In this document: piece after piece, positions 7,043-13,215 of the stretch
Position numbering within the stretch: position 1 is the stretch's first letter
How the letters are laid out: every line of letters starts with the position of its first letter
From: an uncultured Helicobacteraceae bacterium
Lineage (GTDB): Bacteria; Campylobacterota; Campylobacteria; Campylobacterales; UBA6016
Assembly: GCA_937973585.1 (NCBI GenBank)
Contig: CALJKN010000212.1
Location: 1-15,143 of the forward strand
Direction of reading: 5' to 3'
Length of the DNA: 15,143 nt
Notes under the pieces: model-generated
What the model was told of the DNA's origin: nothing
The model's input: only the letters and a program-made list of their open reading frames with translations
Database searches by the model: none
Made by a program: the position numbers and the translations under genes

Positions 7043-8347
7043 TTGAAAGTACATTTTGTAGGTATCGGCGGTATCGGTCTGTCGGCAATAGCTAGGTTCT
7101 TGAATGCAAAAGGGCATGAGGTGACCGGCTCCGATGTCAAAAAGACAAAGATTATAGAGGATTTGGAGGCTCTGGGGATAAAAATCAATGTTCCGCACTC
7201 CAGAGAGGCTATAAAAGAACAAGATCTAGTCATATACTCGGCCGCCGTAAAACACAACAACCCCGAACTAAAACAGGCCAGACATAAAGGGATTTCGGTT
7301 ATTACGAGGCTTGAGGCATTAAAGCTAATCCTCGCCGACAAAAAAGTCTATTCGGTATGCGGAGCACACGGTAAAAGTACGACTACGGCAATGCTAGCCG
7401 AGATACTAGGCTCAAACGCTCTGATAGGAGCAGAGAGTAAGGCTATAGGGTCAAATTGTAGAGTCGTAAAAGAGAGTAGGGTGATGGCTTTTGAAGCCGA
7501 TGAGTCGGACGGAAGTTTTTTAAACTCAAACCCTTTTTGTGCGATTGTCACAAACGCCGAACCTGAACATATGGAGTATTATGACTACGATTATGAGTGG
7601 TTTTACGATTGCTACAGGGAGTTTTTGGATAAAGCCGGGATCAGGGTTGTAAATAACGACGACGAATTTTTGTCAAAAATAGATCTTAGATGTTTTAGAC
7701 TCCACCCAAAAGAGGATATAAAAAACATCAGATATGAGTTACGAGACGGGGAGCCGACAACCGTTTTTGAGTTAAAAGATTTTGGAGAGTTTAGCGTATG
7801 GGGGTTTGGGGAGCATATCGCCCTTGATGCATCACTGGCGATTTTGGCCGCACTTCACGAGCTTGACGTGGAGGAGATTCGGGCGAATCTAAAAAAATTC
7901 ATAGGGATCAAAAAAAGATTTGATATCCTCCAAAAAGACTCAAAATTTGCACTCATCGACGACTACGGACACCATCCGACAGAGATTGAGGCGACGCTAA
8001 AATCGGCAAAACTGTACGCAAAACTGATGGGGTATGACAAGATAACGGTAGTATGGCAACCGCACAAATGGTCTAGGACGATGGATAATCTGGAGCATTT
8101 TGTGGAGTGTTTTGAGGGTGCGGATACCCTTGTTATTTTACCTGTCTGGGCGGTCAACGAGGAGCCTAGAGAGCTTGATTTTGCCGAGGTGTTCGGTAGA
8201 TACAATCCGATTTTGGCAAGCAGGGTAAAAAAAGCGGAAGACGGCATAACATTTATAACCGAAAAAGGCGATATACACGAGGATACGGGTGTTGTGATAG
8301 GGTTTGGTGCAGGAGATATCACCTACCAACTCAGAGGGCAAAAGTAA
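7043..8347 (+). CDS. murC: UDP-N-acetylmuramate--L-alanine ligase
   Basis: MurC adds L-Ala to UDP-MurNAc with ATP, the first step of the peptidoglycan stem peptide, in the cytoplasm. The 434-aa product shows the N-terminal Rossmann loop HFVGIGGIGLSAIA (residues 4-17), the Mur ligase P-loop GAHGKSTTT (107-115), EADESDGSF (151-159), the NAEPEHMEYYD block (171-181), DDYGHHPTEI in the middle domain and WQPHKWSRTMD in the C-terminal domain. The start is TTG at 7043. No ATG precedes the conserved glycine loop, and GGGAG at 7032-7036 gives a good ribosome binding site at 6 bases spacing. A TTG start on an essential gene is noteworthy. It is the last gene of the co-directional string; the next gene has its own promoter. 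No clear hairpin terminator follows it. Confidence 0.96.
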   Translation: MKVHFVGIGGIGLSAIARFLNAKGHEVTGSDVKKTKIIEDLEALGIKINVPHSREAIKEQDLVIYSAAVKHNNPELKQARHKGISVITRLEALKLILADKKVYSVCGAHGKSTTTAMLAEILGSNALIGAESKAIGSNCRVVKESRVMAFEADESDGSFLNSNPFCAIVTNAEPEHMEYYDYDYEWFYDCYREFLDKAGIRVVNNDDEFLSKIDLRCFRLHPKEDIKNIRYELRDGEPTTVFELKDFGEFSVWGFGEHIALDASLAILAALHELDVEEIRANLKKFIGIKKRFDILQKDSKFALIDDYGHHPTEIEATLKSAKLYAKLMGYDKITVVWQPHKWSRTMDNLEHFVECFEGADTLVILPVWAVNEEPRELDFAEVFGRYNPILASRVKKAEDGITFITEKGDIHEDTGVVIGFGAGDITYQLRGQK

Positions 8348-8401
8348 AAAAAATTTTCACTGAATAAGCAAAAAATAAGCATCTTTCCTAAAAAAATTAG
8401 T

Positions 8402-8415
8402 TATAATTTTATAAT
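8402..8415 (+). promoter_or_regulatory. Candidate sigma-70 -10 element(s) for the chemotaxis receptor gene
   Basis: Two consensus TATAAT hexamers lie 8 bases apart (8402-8407 and 8410-8415) in the 93-base gap between murC and the receptor gene. No good -35 hexamer is seen, which is common in Campylobacterota, where A/T-rich upstream DNA replaces it; here the upstream stretch is A-rich. Neither a sigma-54 GG-N10-GC nor a sigma-28 element was found. A strong ribosome binding site GAAGGA at 8429-8434, six bases before ATG 8441, follows and decides the start over an out-of-frame ATG at 8434. Confidence 0.55.
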
Positions 8416-8440
8416 TAATTCTTTTTTTGAAGGATGGCAA

Positions 8441-10111
8441 ATGCTCTCAAATTTTACTTTCAAGACCAAGTTGATTTTTTTGGCTACCGCCCTTTTATTT
8501 CTCCTCTCTTTTGTGGCGGCTATCTCATTAAAATCTATCAGCCATGCTTCTGAAAATATAGACGAGATAGCAAACGACAGCCTCAAATCCACATCCTATC
8601 TACTAAAAGCGCTTCAGGCTCAAATCGATATTAGAATTCCGATAACCAGATATATGACGTATCACGACAAACCTATAGCCGAGGATGAGGCTAAAAGGTT
8701 GGCCGGCAGGATAGCCGAATGCAACAAGCTGATAACCGAAAACCTCTCAAAATACGAAAAACTTCCGATGTCAAAAGAGGATAAAGAGCTTTACGAGGCT
8801 TTCAAAAAAGAGTGGGAAGAGTTTGGCGTTATCAAAAAACGGATCAAAGATGAGGTTATTGAGCCTCTTACTAAAGCTAGAACACTAGAGGAGCAAAAGC
8901 CTATTTTTGAAAAGATGAGGGCTATTGATAAACCATATCTGGACGGATATAAAAAAGTTAAAGCGGCGCTTGAGAAAGTCGTAGAGTATAACGAAAAAGA
9001 GTCCGAGAAAGTCTCGGCGGCCTCAATCGCCGATGCTGCTTTTTCAAAGACCCTCATAATCGTTCTATCTATCGCCTGTTTTGTGATTGCGGCTACTCTC
9101 TCATACGTTATCATAACCGATTTGACCGGCGGTGTATTTGTTGTTAGAGACGGTATGAGAAAGTTTATTGAGACAAAAGATCTAAACAAAAAAATATTGT
9201 ATTCCGGAAAAGATGAAATCGGCGATATAGTAGCTAGCTTCAACGAGCTTTTGGATGTTTTGGAAAATACTATAAAAGATGTCAAAAACTCTTCAAATGA
9301 AAATGCATCTGTCTCTAGTGAACTGAGCCACACGAGTGAACATATAGGTAAAAATGCAGAGATAGGGATCAAGATAGTCGAAAAAACAATTGTCGAAATA
9401 AACAAAGTAAAAGCGATCATAGAGGATGGTGCGGCTGCAGCAGAGAATTCAAAAATAGAGATAAAAGAGGCCGGAGACAGACTAAACGACGCAAAACATA
9501 GAATGAACATACTAGGCTGCGAGATAGAGGAGGCCAGTGAGGCAGAAATAGCCCTAGCCGATAAGCTAGACAAACTGAGTGCCGATGCGGAACAGGTAAA
9601 ACAGATTCTAACCGTAATTAGTGATATTGCCGACCAGACGAACCTACTGGCACTCAATGCTGCTATCGAAGCGGCAAGGGCAGGAGAGCACGGCAGGGGA
9701 TTTGCCGTTGTTGCCGATGAGGTGCGAAAACTGGCTGAACGGACTCAAAAAAGCTTAACCGAGATAAATGCAACCATAAACGTCATTGTGCAGGCGATTA
9801 TGGACTCTGCCGAACAGATGGGAAAAAATGCGACAAATATCCAAAAGCTTGTAACGGTCGGAAGAGACGTTGAAGATACGATAGTAAAAACATCGTCGGT
9901 TATGGACAAAACGATGGAGGGGGCGATACATAGGGCAGAAAATTCCGTAGAGCTTGCAAAAGATGCCGATAGTATCACAAAACTCATAGGGGAGGTAAAC
10001 TCTATCACCGCATCAAACGCCAGAAGCGTCGAGGAGATAGCCGCTGCCGCCGGACATCTGTATGATTTGACCGAGACATTAAATAAAAAACTAAATCAGT
10101 TCAAATCGTAA
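8441..10111 (+). CDS. Methyl-accepting chemotaxis protein
   Basis: This 556-aa inner-membrane chemoreceptor has a short cytoplasmic N-terminus, TM1 at about residues 11-30, an all-helical periplasmic ligand-binding region at about 31-203 (four-helix-bundle type), TM2 at about 204-226, and a HAMP domain at about 227-280 with the characteristic DEIGDIVASFNELLD. A long signalling coiled coil follows, with the hairpin tip DQTNLLALNAAIEAARAGE (398-416) and GRGFAVVADEVRKLAERT continuing to about 435. The tip contacts CheA and CheW; the ligand cannot be read from sequence. There is no C-terminal CheR/CheB-tethering pentapeptide (the end is NQFKS). It is transcribed alone from its own promoter and ended by an intrinsic terminator. 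Its stop overlaps the end of the convergent gene by 11 bases. Confidence 0.96.
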   Translation: MLSNFTFKTKLIFLATALLFLLSFVAAISLKSISHASENIDEIANDSLKSTSYLLKALQAQIDIRIPITRYMTYHDKPIAEDEAKRLAGRIAECNKLITENLSKYEKLPMSKEDKELYEAFKKEWEEFGVIKKRIKDEVIEPLTKARTLEEQKPIFEKMRAIDKPYLDGYKKVKAALEKVVEYNEKESEKVSAASIADAAFSKTLIIVLSIACFVIAATLSYVIITDLTGGVFVVRDGMRKFIETKDLNKKILYSGKDEIGDIVASFNELLDVLENTIKDVKNSSNENASVSSELSHTSEHIGKNAEIGIKIVEKTIVEINKVKAIIEDGAAAAENSKIEIKEAGDRLNDAKHRMNILGCEIEEASEAEIALADKLDKLSADAEQVKQILTVISDIADQTNLLALNAAIEAARAGEHGRGFAVVADEVRKLAERTQKSLTEINATINVIVQAIMDSAEQMGKNATNIQKLVTVGRDVEDTIVKTSSVMDKTMEGAIHRAENSVELAKDADSITKLIGEVNSITASNARSVEEIAAAAGHLYDLTETLNKKLNQFKS

Positions 10112-11861
10112 CCTTTGAGAGGTTTTCAACCTCTCTTTTTGCGCTTGCGGCGTTCGGGTGTTCTAGTTTTTCACCGAAAATCAGTTTGATTCTCCGTTTT
10201 CTCTTTGTATTATCCGGTTTTTTAGAAAAACGGCTCCCGTAGAGTCCGCCTAGATAAAAAGGGTATACGGGGACGTTGTTTTGTGTCGATAATACCTCAA
10301 ACCCCCGTCTGAATTCGCCTATTTCACCGTCTTTTGTCAGTTCGCCCTCCGGAAATATTACTACGATTCCACCATTTCTCAGTATCTCACCCGCTTTTTT
10401 AAATGAACTTTTAAAGCTTACGGGGCTAATCGGAATTGCCCCGAAATACCTCAAAAACGGATTTAATATTCTATTTTCGTAAATCTCTTTTTCCATCAAA
10501 AAATGTATCTTTTTATCGATTGCTATTTGCAAAAAAGCCCAATCTACATAGCTCGTGTGGTTACCGACCAAAATCGCCCCGCCGTCTCCAAAATCAGGTA
10601 TTTTCGTGTATTTAAACGAATAACGGAGTGAAAATACGACCCCCAAAAATGCCTCAATGAGTATATGGGGGCGGAAAAACAGATAATACACGGTGACCAA
10701 AAAGGCCAGTACGGCGCACCCAATTAGTATAGTCTCTCCGCCGACTCCGGCTAGCCCAAGTAGCACTCCGATACCCAAAAACAAAAGCATCAATATGTTT
10801 TGAAACAGATTTGAGAGCGATATAGAGGAGCCCAAAAGTGGTTCGGGTGTCAGTTTTTGGATTAGTGTGTTTAGCGAGACTATTGTAAAGCCGCTACCAA
10901 GCCCCAAAAGGGCAAACGATAAATACACCTCTCCCGATAACACCCAAAAAATTGCAAACGTATAAAATCCCATCCCCCAAAAAGCAAAAGAGAGTCTATG
11001 TCTGTCGTTTTTGTATTTGCCTGCAATAAGAGAACCCACTATTAACCCCGCAATACTGGAGGCCATAGCTAGTTGAACCGCAAGCGGACTGCCGATCCCT
11101 AGCCCCTCTTTTGCAAACGAGGGGAATGCGGCCATGACGCTTTGCGAGATTGCATAAAAAACCGCCAATACGGCAAAAGCCTCCGATATTTCGACATTTT
11201 TTAGGATTGCTTTGTATTTTTCGGTTTTTTTGACATTTGAAGGTTCGGATACCCCCTCTTTTAGCTCCATTTGTTTTAGGGCGGCAAACTCAATGATGCT
11301 GAAAACAACTAGTGAGATTGATATCGGGAGCATCGCTTTGGAGAGTTCATCCGGATTTTGACCTATCGCCAGATACTCAAATGCAAAAGAGAAAAAAACG
11401 GTTGAGAGGAGTATCGATACTATCGAGACGGTTTGCAGTAGTGCATTTGCGTTTGAGAGTCTCCCTTTGCCGTACATACTCTTTGCATAACCGAATTTTG
11501 CGGGGGAGTATAGCGCCGCCTGAGCACCCAATAGCACGGTAGTAAAAAAAGCCGCCCAAAACATCCCAAGCGCATAAAAGAGCGTAAGCATCGATGTCAA
11601 AAATATCGCCGCAAGGGCTAATATTCTCATATTTTTGAGCTTATCCCGTCTGTCGTTTAGCTCTCCGGCGGGGACAAAAAGGATGACAAAACCGATGAGC
11701 ATCATCGCATTTGTGATTTGTGTCAGTATCAGCAGTTCGCTACCGCTAAAACTCTTAAAAACGATATTTTGGATTGTTATTTTGTGTCCCAAATCGACAA
11801 AGGCGTTTAGGAATGCGGCAAGGAGATAAAAAATAGAATTTTTGGACTTAAAAGACTCCAA
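10101..11861 (-). CDS. MFS transporter (LplT-like) fused to a PlsC-type 1-acylglycerol-3-phosphate acyltransferase
   Basis: The 586-aa product has two parts. Residues 1 to about 400 form a multi-spanning major facilitator domain like the lysophospholipid flippase LplT (LLAAFLNAFVDLGHK start; the loop between TM2 and TM3 carries GELNDRRDKLKN). Residues from about 425 form a PlsC acyltransferase domain with catalytic HTSYVDW (HX4D) and substrate-binding FPEGELT, ending in KRKRRIKLIFGEKL. By analogy with LplT-Aas it would flip lysophospholipid inward and re-acylate it. The fused acyl-ACP synthetase (AMP-binding) domain found in full LplT-Aas proteins is absent; the protein stops just after the acyltransferase. 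The start is TTG at 11861, chosen because no earlier in-frame start is visible and GGGG at 11868-11871 serves as ribosome binding site at 6 bases. It lies 43 bases downstream of the superoxide reductase-like gene. Confidence 0.88.
   Translation of the reverse strand: MESFKSKNSIFYLLAAFLNAFVDLGHKITIQNIVFKSFSGSELLILTQITNAMMLIGFVILFVPAGELNDRRDKLKNMRILALAAIFLTSMLTLFYALGMFWAAFFTTVLLGAQAALYSPAKFGYAKSMYGKGRLSNANALLQTVSIVSILLSTVFFSFAFEYLAIGQNPDELSKAMLPISISLVVFSIIEFAALKQMELKEGVSEPSNVKKTEKYKAILKNVEISEAFAVLAVFYAISQSVMAAFPSFAKEGLGIGSPLAVQLAMASSIAGLIVGSLIAGKYKNDRHRLSFAFWGMGFYTFAIFWVLSGEVYLSFALLGLGSGFTIVSLNTLIQKLTPEPLLGSSISLSNLFQNILMLLFLGIGVLLGLAGVGGETILIGCAVLAFLVTVYYLFFRPHILIEAFLGVVFSLRYSFKYTKIPDFGDGGAILVGNHTSYVDWAFLQIAIDKKIHFLMEKEIYENRILNPFLRYFGAIPISPVSFKSSFKKAGEILRNGGIVVIFPEGELTKDGEIGEFRRGFEVLSTQNNVPVYPFYLGGLYGSRFSKKPDNTKRKRRIKLIFGEKLEHPNAASAKREVENLSKVTI
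10117..10140 (+). terminator. Intrinsic terminator of the chemotaxis receptor gene
   Basis: A perfect 8-base-pair stem, GAGAGGTT (10117-10124) and AACCTCTC (10128-10135), has a TTC loop and is followed directly by TTTTT (10136-10140). It begins five bases after the receptor stop. On the opposite strand no T-run follows the stem, so it should act only on + strand transcription. It lies entirely inside the coding sequence of the convergent acyltransferase gene. Confidence 0.88.
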
Positions 11862-11863
11862 CG

Positions 11864-11900
11864 AAAACCCCTTTATGCGGGGTTTTGCGTTGAAACCCCG
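11864..11900 (-). promoter_or_regulatory. Three-arm, mutually exclusive hairpin region upstream of the MFS-acyltransferase gene
   Basis: Read on the - strand, arm A is CGGGGTTT (11900-11893), arm B is AAAACCCCG (11886-11878) and arm C is GGGGTTTT (11871-11864). A:B pairs over 8 bases with a 7-base loop, and B:C pairs over 8 bases with a 7-base loop; both need arm B. Arm C contains the GGGG ribosome binding site, six bases before the TTG start at 11861, so B:C would sequester it and A:B would free it. No clean T-run follows either stem beyond TTTT in arm C, so strong intrinsic termination is less likely, though a weak terminator after the superoxide reductase gene is the simple alternative. 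Confidence 0.55.
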
Positions 11901-11904
11901 ATAT

Positions 11905-12288
11905 TTACTCTACGGTAACCTCTACCGGATCGCTCTCCCATAGGCCGTGCTTTGTACAGTAGCTCATGGCTGTCAGTTTGAGTTTTGATTTTGTAGGTAT
12001 TATAGTAAATGTAGCCTCAGCATTTGCGGGAGCCGAGCCTTGTGCTCCTGCCATATACGTCACTTGACCTAGTAGCGTTTCACCGTCAAATAGTTGGATG
12101 TATGAGATGTAGTGGTCAAAATCATCCGGATGTTTGTATTCGTTGCCCATTTGAACTCTAACAGAAAATTTCTCCCCTTTTTTTGCGCTTGTCTCACAGT
12201 GGACAAACGGAGAGTGTCTGTCGATATAATCTTTTTTTGCCTCTTTATCTACCGTGCTGATGTCAACGTATCTGCTTACTGTAGCCAT
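11905..12288 (-). CDS. Superoxide reductase-like protein (class II SORL, neelaredoxin type)
   Basis: This 127-aa protein matches the one-iron superoxide reductase fold, which reduces superoxide to hydrogen peroxide at a square-pyramidal Fe(His4Cys) centre without making oxygen. All five iron ligands can be placed: His25 (DRHSPF), His53 (YKHPDD), His59 (DHYISYIQ), and Cys111 and His114 in SYCTKHGLWES. The N-terminal Fe(Cys4) desulforedoxin domain is absent, and no signal peptide is present, so it should be cytoplasmic. The catalytic loop, usually Glu-Lys-His, reads Asp23-Arg24-His25 here. The start ATG at 12288 is fixed by a strong AGGAGG (12299-12294) five bases upstream. Divergent to a FetB-type iron exporter, it is probably induced by oxidative or iron stress. 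An electron donor (rubredoxin-like) is not seen nearby. Confidence 0.9.
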   Translation of the reverse strand: MATVSRYVDISTVDKEAKKDYIDRHSPFVHCETSAKKGEKFSVRVQMGNEYKHPDDFDHYISYIQLFDGETLLGQVTYMAGAQGSAPANAEATFTIIPTKSKLKLTAMSYCTKHGLWESDPVEVTVE

Positions 12289-12333
12289 CGTATCCTCCTA
12301 ATTATTTTTTGGTTAATATCCAAAACCGGACTC

Positions 12334-12339
12334 ATTTTA
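12334..12339 (-). promoter_or_regulatory. Possible -10 element for the superoxide reductase-like gene
   Basis: TAAAAT on the - strand is the closest match to a -10 hexamer in the 92-base divergent gap. The hexamer 17 bases upstream (GATTAT) is not a -35 match. A second AT-rich candidate (AATAAT) lies immediately before the ribosome binding site but would leave almost no leader. Support is weak. Confidence 0.3.
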
Positions 12340-12349
12340 ACCCAAACAA

Positions 12350-12368
12350 GATAAAAATAATCTTATTT
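12350..12368. promoter_or_regulatory. Candidate Fur/PerR box between the superoxide reductase-like gene and fetB
   Basis: GATAAAAATAATCTTATTT matches the classical 19-base Fur consensus (GATAATGATAATCATTATC) at 13 of 19 positions by direct comparison. It contains the inverted repeat AAGAT-N7-ATCTT (12348-12364, extending two bases to the left). It lies 13 bases before the preferred fetB start. The AT-rich background raises the chance level, so this rests mainly on the iron-related genes on both sides. Confidence 0.4.
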
Positions 12369-12380
12369 AAGTACCTCGGA

Positions 12381-13112
12381 ATGGAAGAACTGAATTATAC
12401 ATTTTTAGCATCATTTTTACTGGTCGGCATATCGCTTCTTTACTCCTACAAAGAAGGTCTTGGGATAGAGAAAAAGATTGCCGTAGGCTCCGTGATAGCT
12501 CTCGTACAGCTTTTGGCGCTTGGCGTGGCTCTCTCTTTTTTATTTTCGTTTGACTCTTTGGTCTATTATGTCGGCGTGTGGCTGTTTATGTGTCTTTATG
12601 CCGCCTTTATCGCTAGCCGGAGAGTCTCTTTGTATGGCGGGGGCTTTGTTGTGTCGTTTGTCGCTATAGCCGCATCATCTTTTTGTGTGTTGCTCTTGCT
12701 CCTACTCATCGGCGCTATATCTCTAAAGGCAAAAGAGGTGATACCGCTATCGGGGATGATTACCGGAAATGCGCTAAATGTATATACGCAGTTTGCGGAT
12801 AGGCTAAAAGGGGAGGCCAAAAACAGAATATCGGAGATTGAGGGCAAAACGGCGCTGGGTGCCGATATCTCCGAGTCTTTGTCAGAGGCGGTCAGGGCGG
12901 CCTCCAAAGCCTCTATGATGCCTACCCTAAATACCTTGCAGGCCGTCGGTTTTATCCATATCCCCGGTGTCACGGTCGGCATGATACTAGCCGGAGCCTC
13001 CCCGATGAAAGCGGTCAGCTTTCAGCTTGTGATTATGTTTATGATGGTCAGCGTAGCGATGTTTACCGCTGTTTTTTCAAAAAGGATGCTTATAAAACGG
13101 ATCCTTTGTTGA
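12381..13112 (+). CDS. fetB: FetB-family ABC-type iron export permease (UPF0014)
   Basis: The 243-aa polytopic membrane protein matches the FetB/YbbM family, the permease of an ABC system that exports iron and protects E. coli from peroxide. An N-terminal GISLLYSYKEGLGIEKKIAVGS is followed by several hydrophobic segments. The family signature region is present: GMITGNALNVYTQFADRL, the amphipathic IEGKTALGAD helix, RAASKASMMPTLNTLQAVGFIHIPGVTVGMILAG and the last hydrophobic stretch. An in-frame TTG at 12309 would extend the protein, but ATG 12381 matches the usual family N-terminus, and the extension (QNRTHFNPNK...) is hydrophilic and would place the Fur-like box inside the gene. The ribosome binding site is weak (CGGA). 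The ATPase partner FetA is not adjacent and must be elsewhere if the system works. E. coli FetB is slightly longer. Confidence 0.87.
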   Translation: MEELNYTFLASFLLVGISLLYSYKEGLGIEKKIAVGSVIALVQLLALGVALSFLFSFDSLVYYVGVWLFMCLYAAFIASRRVSLYGGGFVVSFVAIAASSFCVLLLLLLIGAISLKAKEVIPLSGMITGNALNVYTQFADRLKGEAKNRISEIEGKTALGADISESLSEAVRAASKASMMPTLNTLQAVGFIHIPGVTVGMILAGASPMKAVSFQLVIMFMMVSVAMFTAVFSKRMLIKRILC

Positions 13113-13139
13113 CGGAAAATTTTTACCAAAATTTACAAA

Positions 13140-13163
13140 AAATATAACGCCAAATATAACGCC
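13140..13163 (+). repeat. Perfect tandem 12-base direct repeat, candidate response-regulator operator
   Basis: AAATATAACGCC occurs twice head to tail (13140-13151 and 13152-13163), ending 12 bases before the TATAAT at 13176. It therefore covers the -35 area of the promoter of the response regulator gene. OmpR-family regulators bind direct repeats about one helical turn apart, so autoregulation by the adjacent regulator is plausible. A second pair of TTAAACT repeats (13170-13176, 13185-13191) flanks the -10 element. Confidence 0.6.
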
Positions 13164-13175
13164 GAGAGGTTAAAC

Positions 13176-13181
13176 TATAAT
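13176..13181 (+). promoter_or_regulatory. -10 element of the response regulator promoter
   Basis: A consensus TATAAT lies in the 103-base gap after fetB. Transcription would start near 13188, leaving a leader of about 28 bases before the preferred GTG start. No -35 consensus is present; the tandem repeat occupies that place, as expected for an activator-dependent or autoregulated promoter. Confidence 0.55.
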
Positions 13182-13215
13182 TTTTTAAACTCTATATACA
13201 CGGTGGTTGTATTTT

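Larger units (their letters stand above)
1..8347 (+). other. Probable operon guaB-metX-xseB-nitrilase-thiF-dapC-DUF262-murC
   Basis: Eight co-directional genes are separated by +9, +2, -11, -4, +3, +1 and +19 bases, with no internal hairpin-plus-T-run terminator and no gap large enough for a normal promoter region. This supports a single transcript, although promoters inside coding sequence cannot be excluded. The upstream end lies outside the window. The grouping into one transcription unit is inference from spacing. Confidence 0.7.

Noticed and set aside
8791..9657. Long open frame of 288 codons on the - strand inside the chemotaxis receptor gene
   Set aside because: It is a codon-bias shadow of the receptor gene: Ser/Phe/Ile-rich low-complexity product, no family resemblance, no credible ribosome binding site, and the + strand protein is unambiguous.
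12309..12380. N-terminal extension of fetB from an in-frame TTG
   Set aside because: The 24 added residues are hydrophilic and absent from the family pattern. ATG 12381 gives the usual N-terminus directly before the first membrane span.
13081..13107. Inverted repeat AAAGGAT...ATCCTTT at the end of fetB, considered as a terminator
   Set aside because: The stem is only 7 pairs with a 13-base loop and is not followed directly by a T-run, and it lies inside the coding sequence. It is too weak to annotate.
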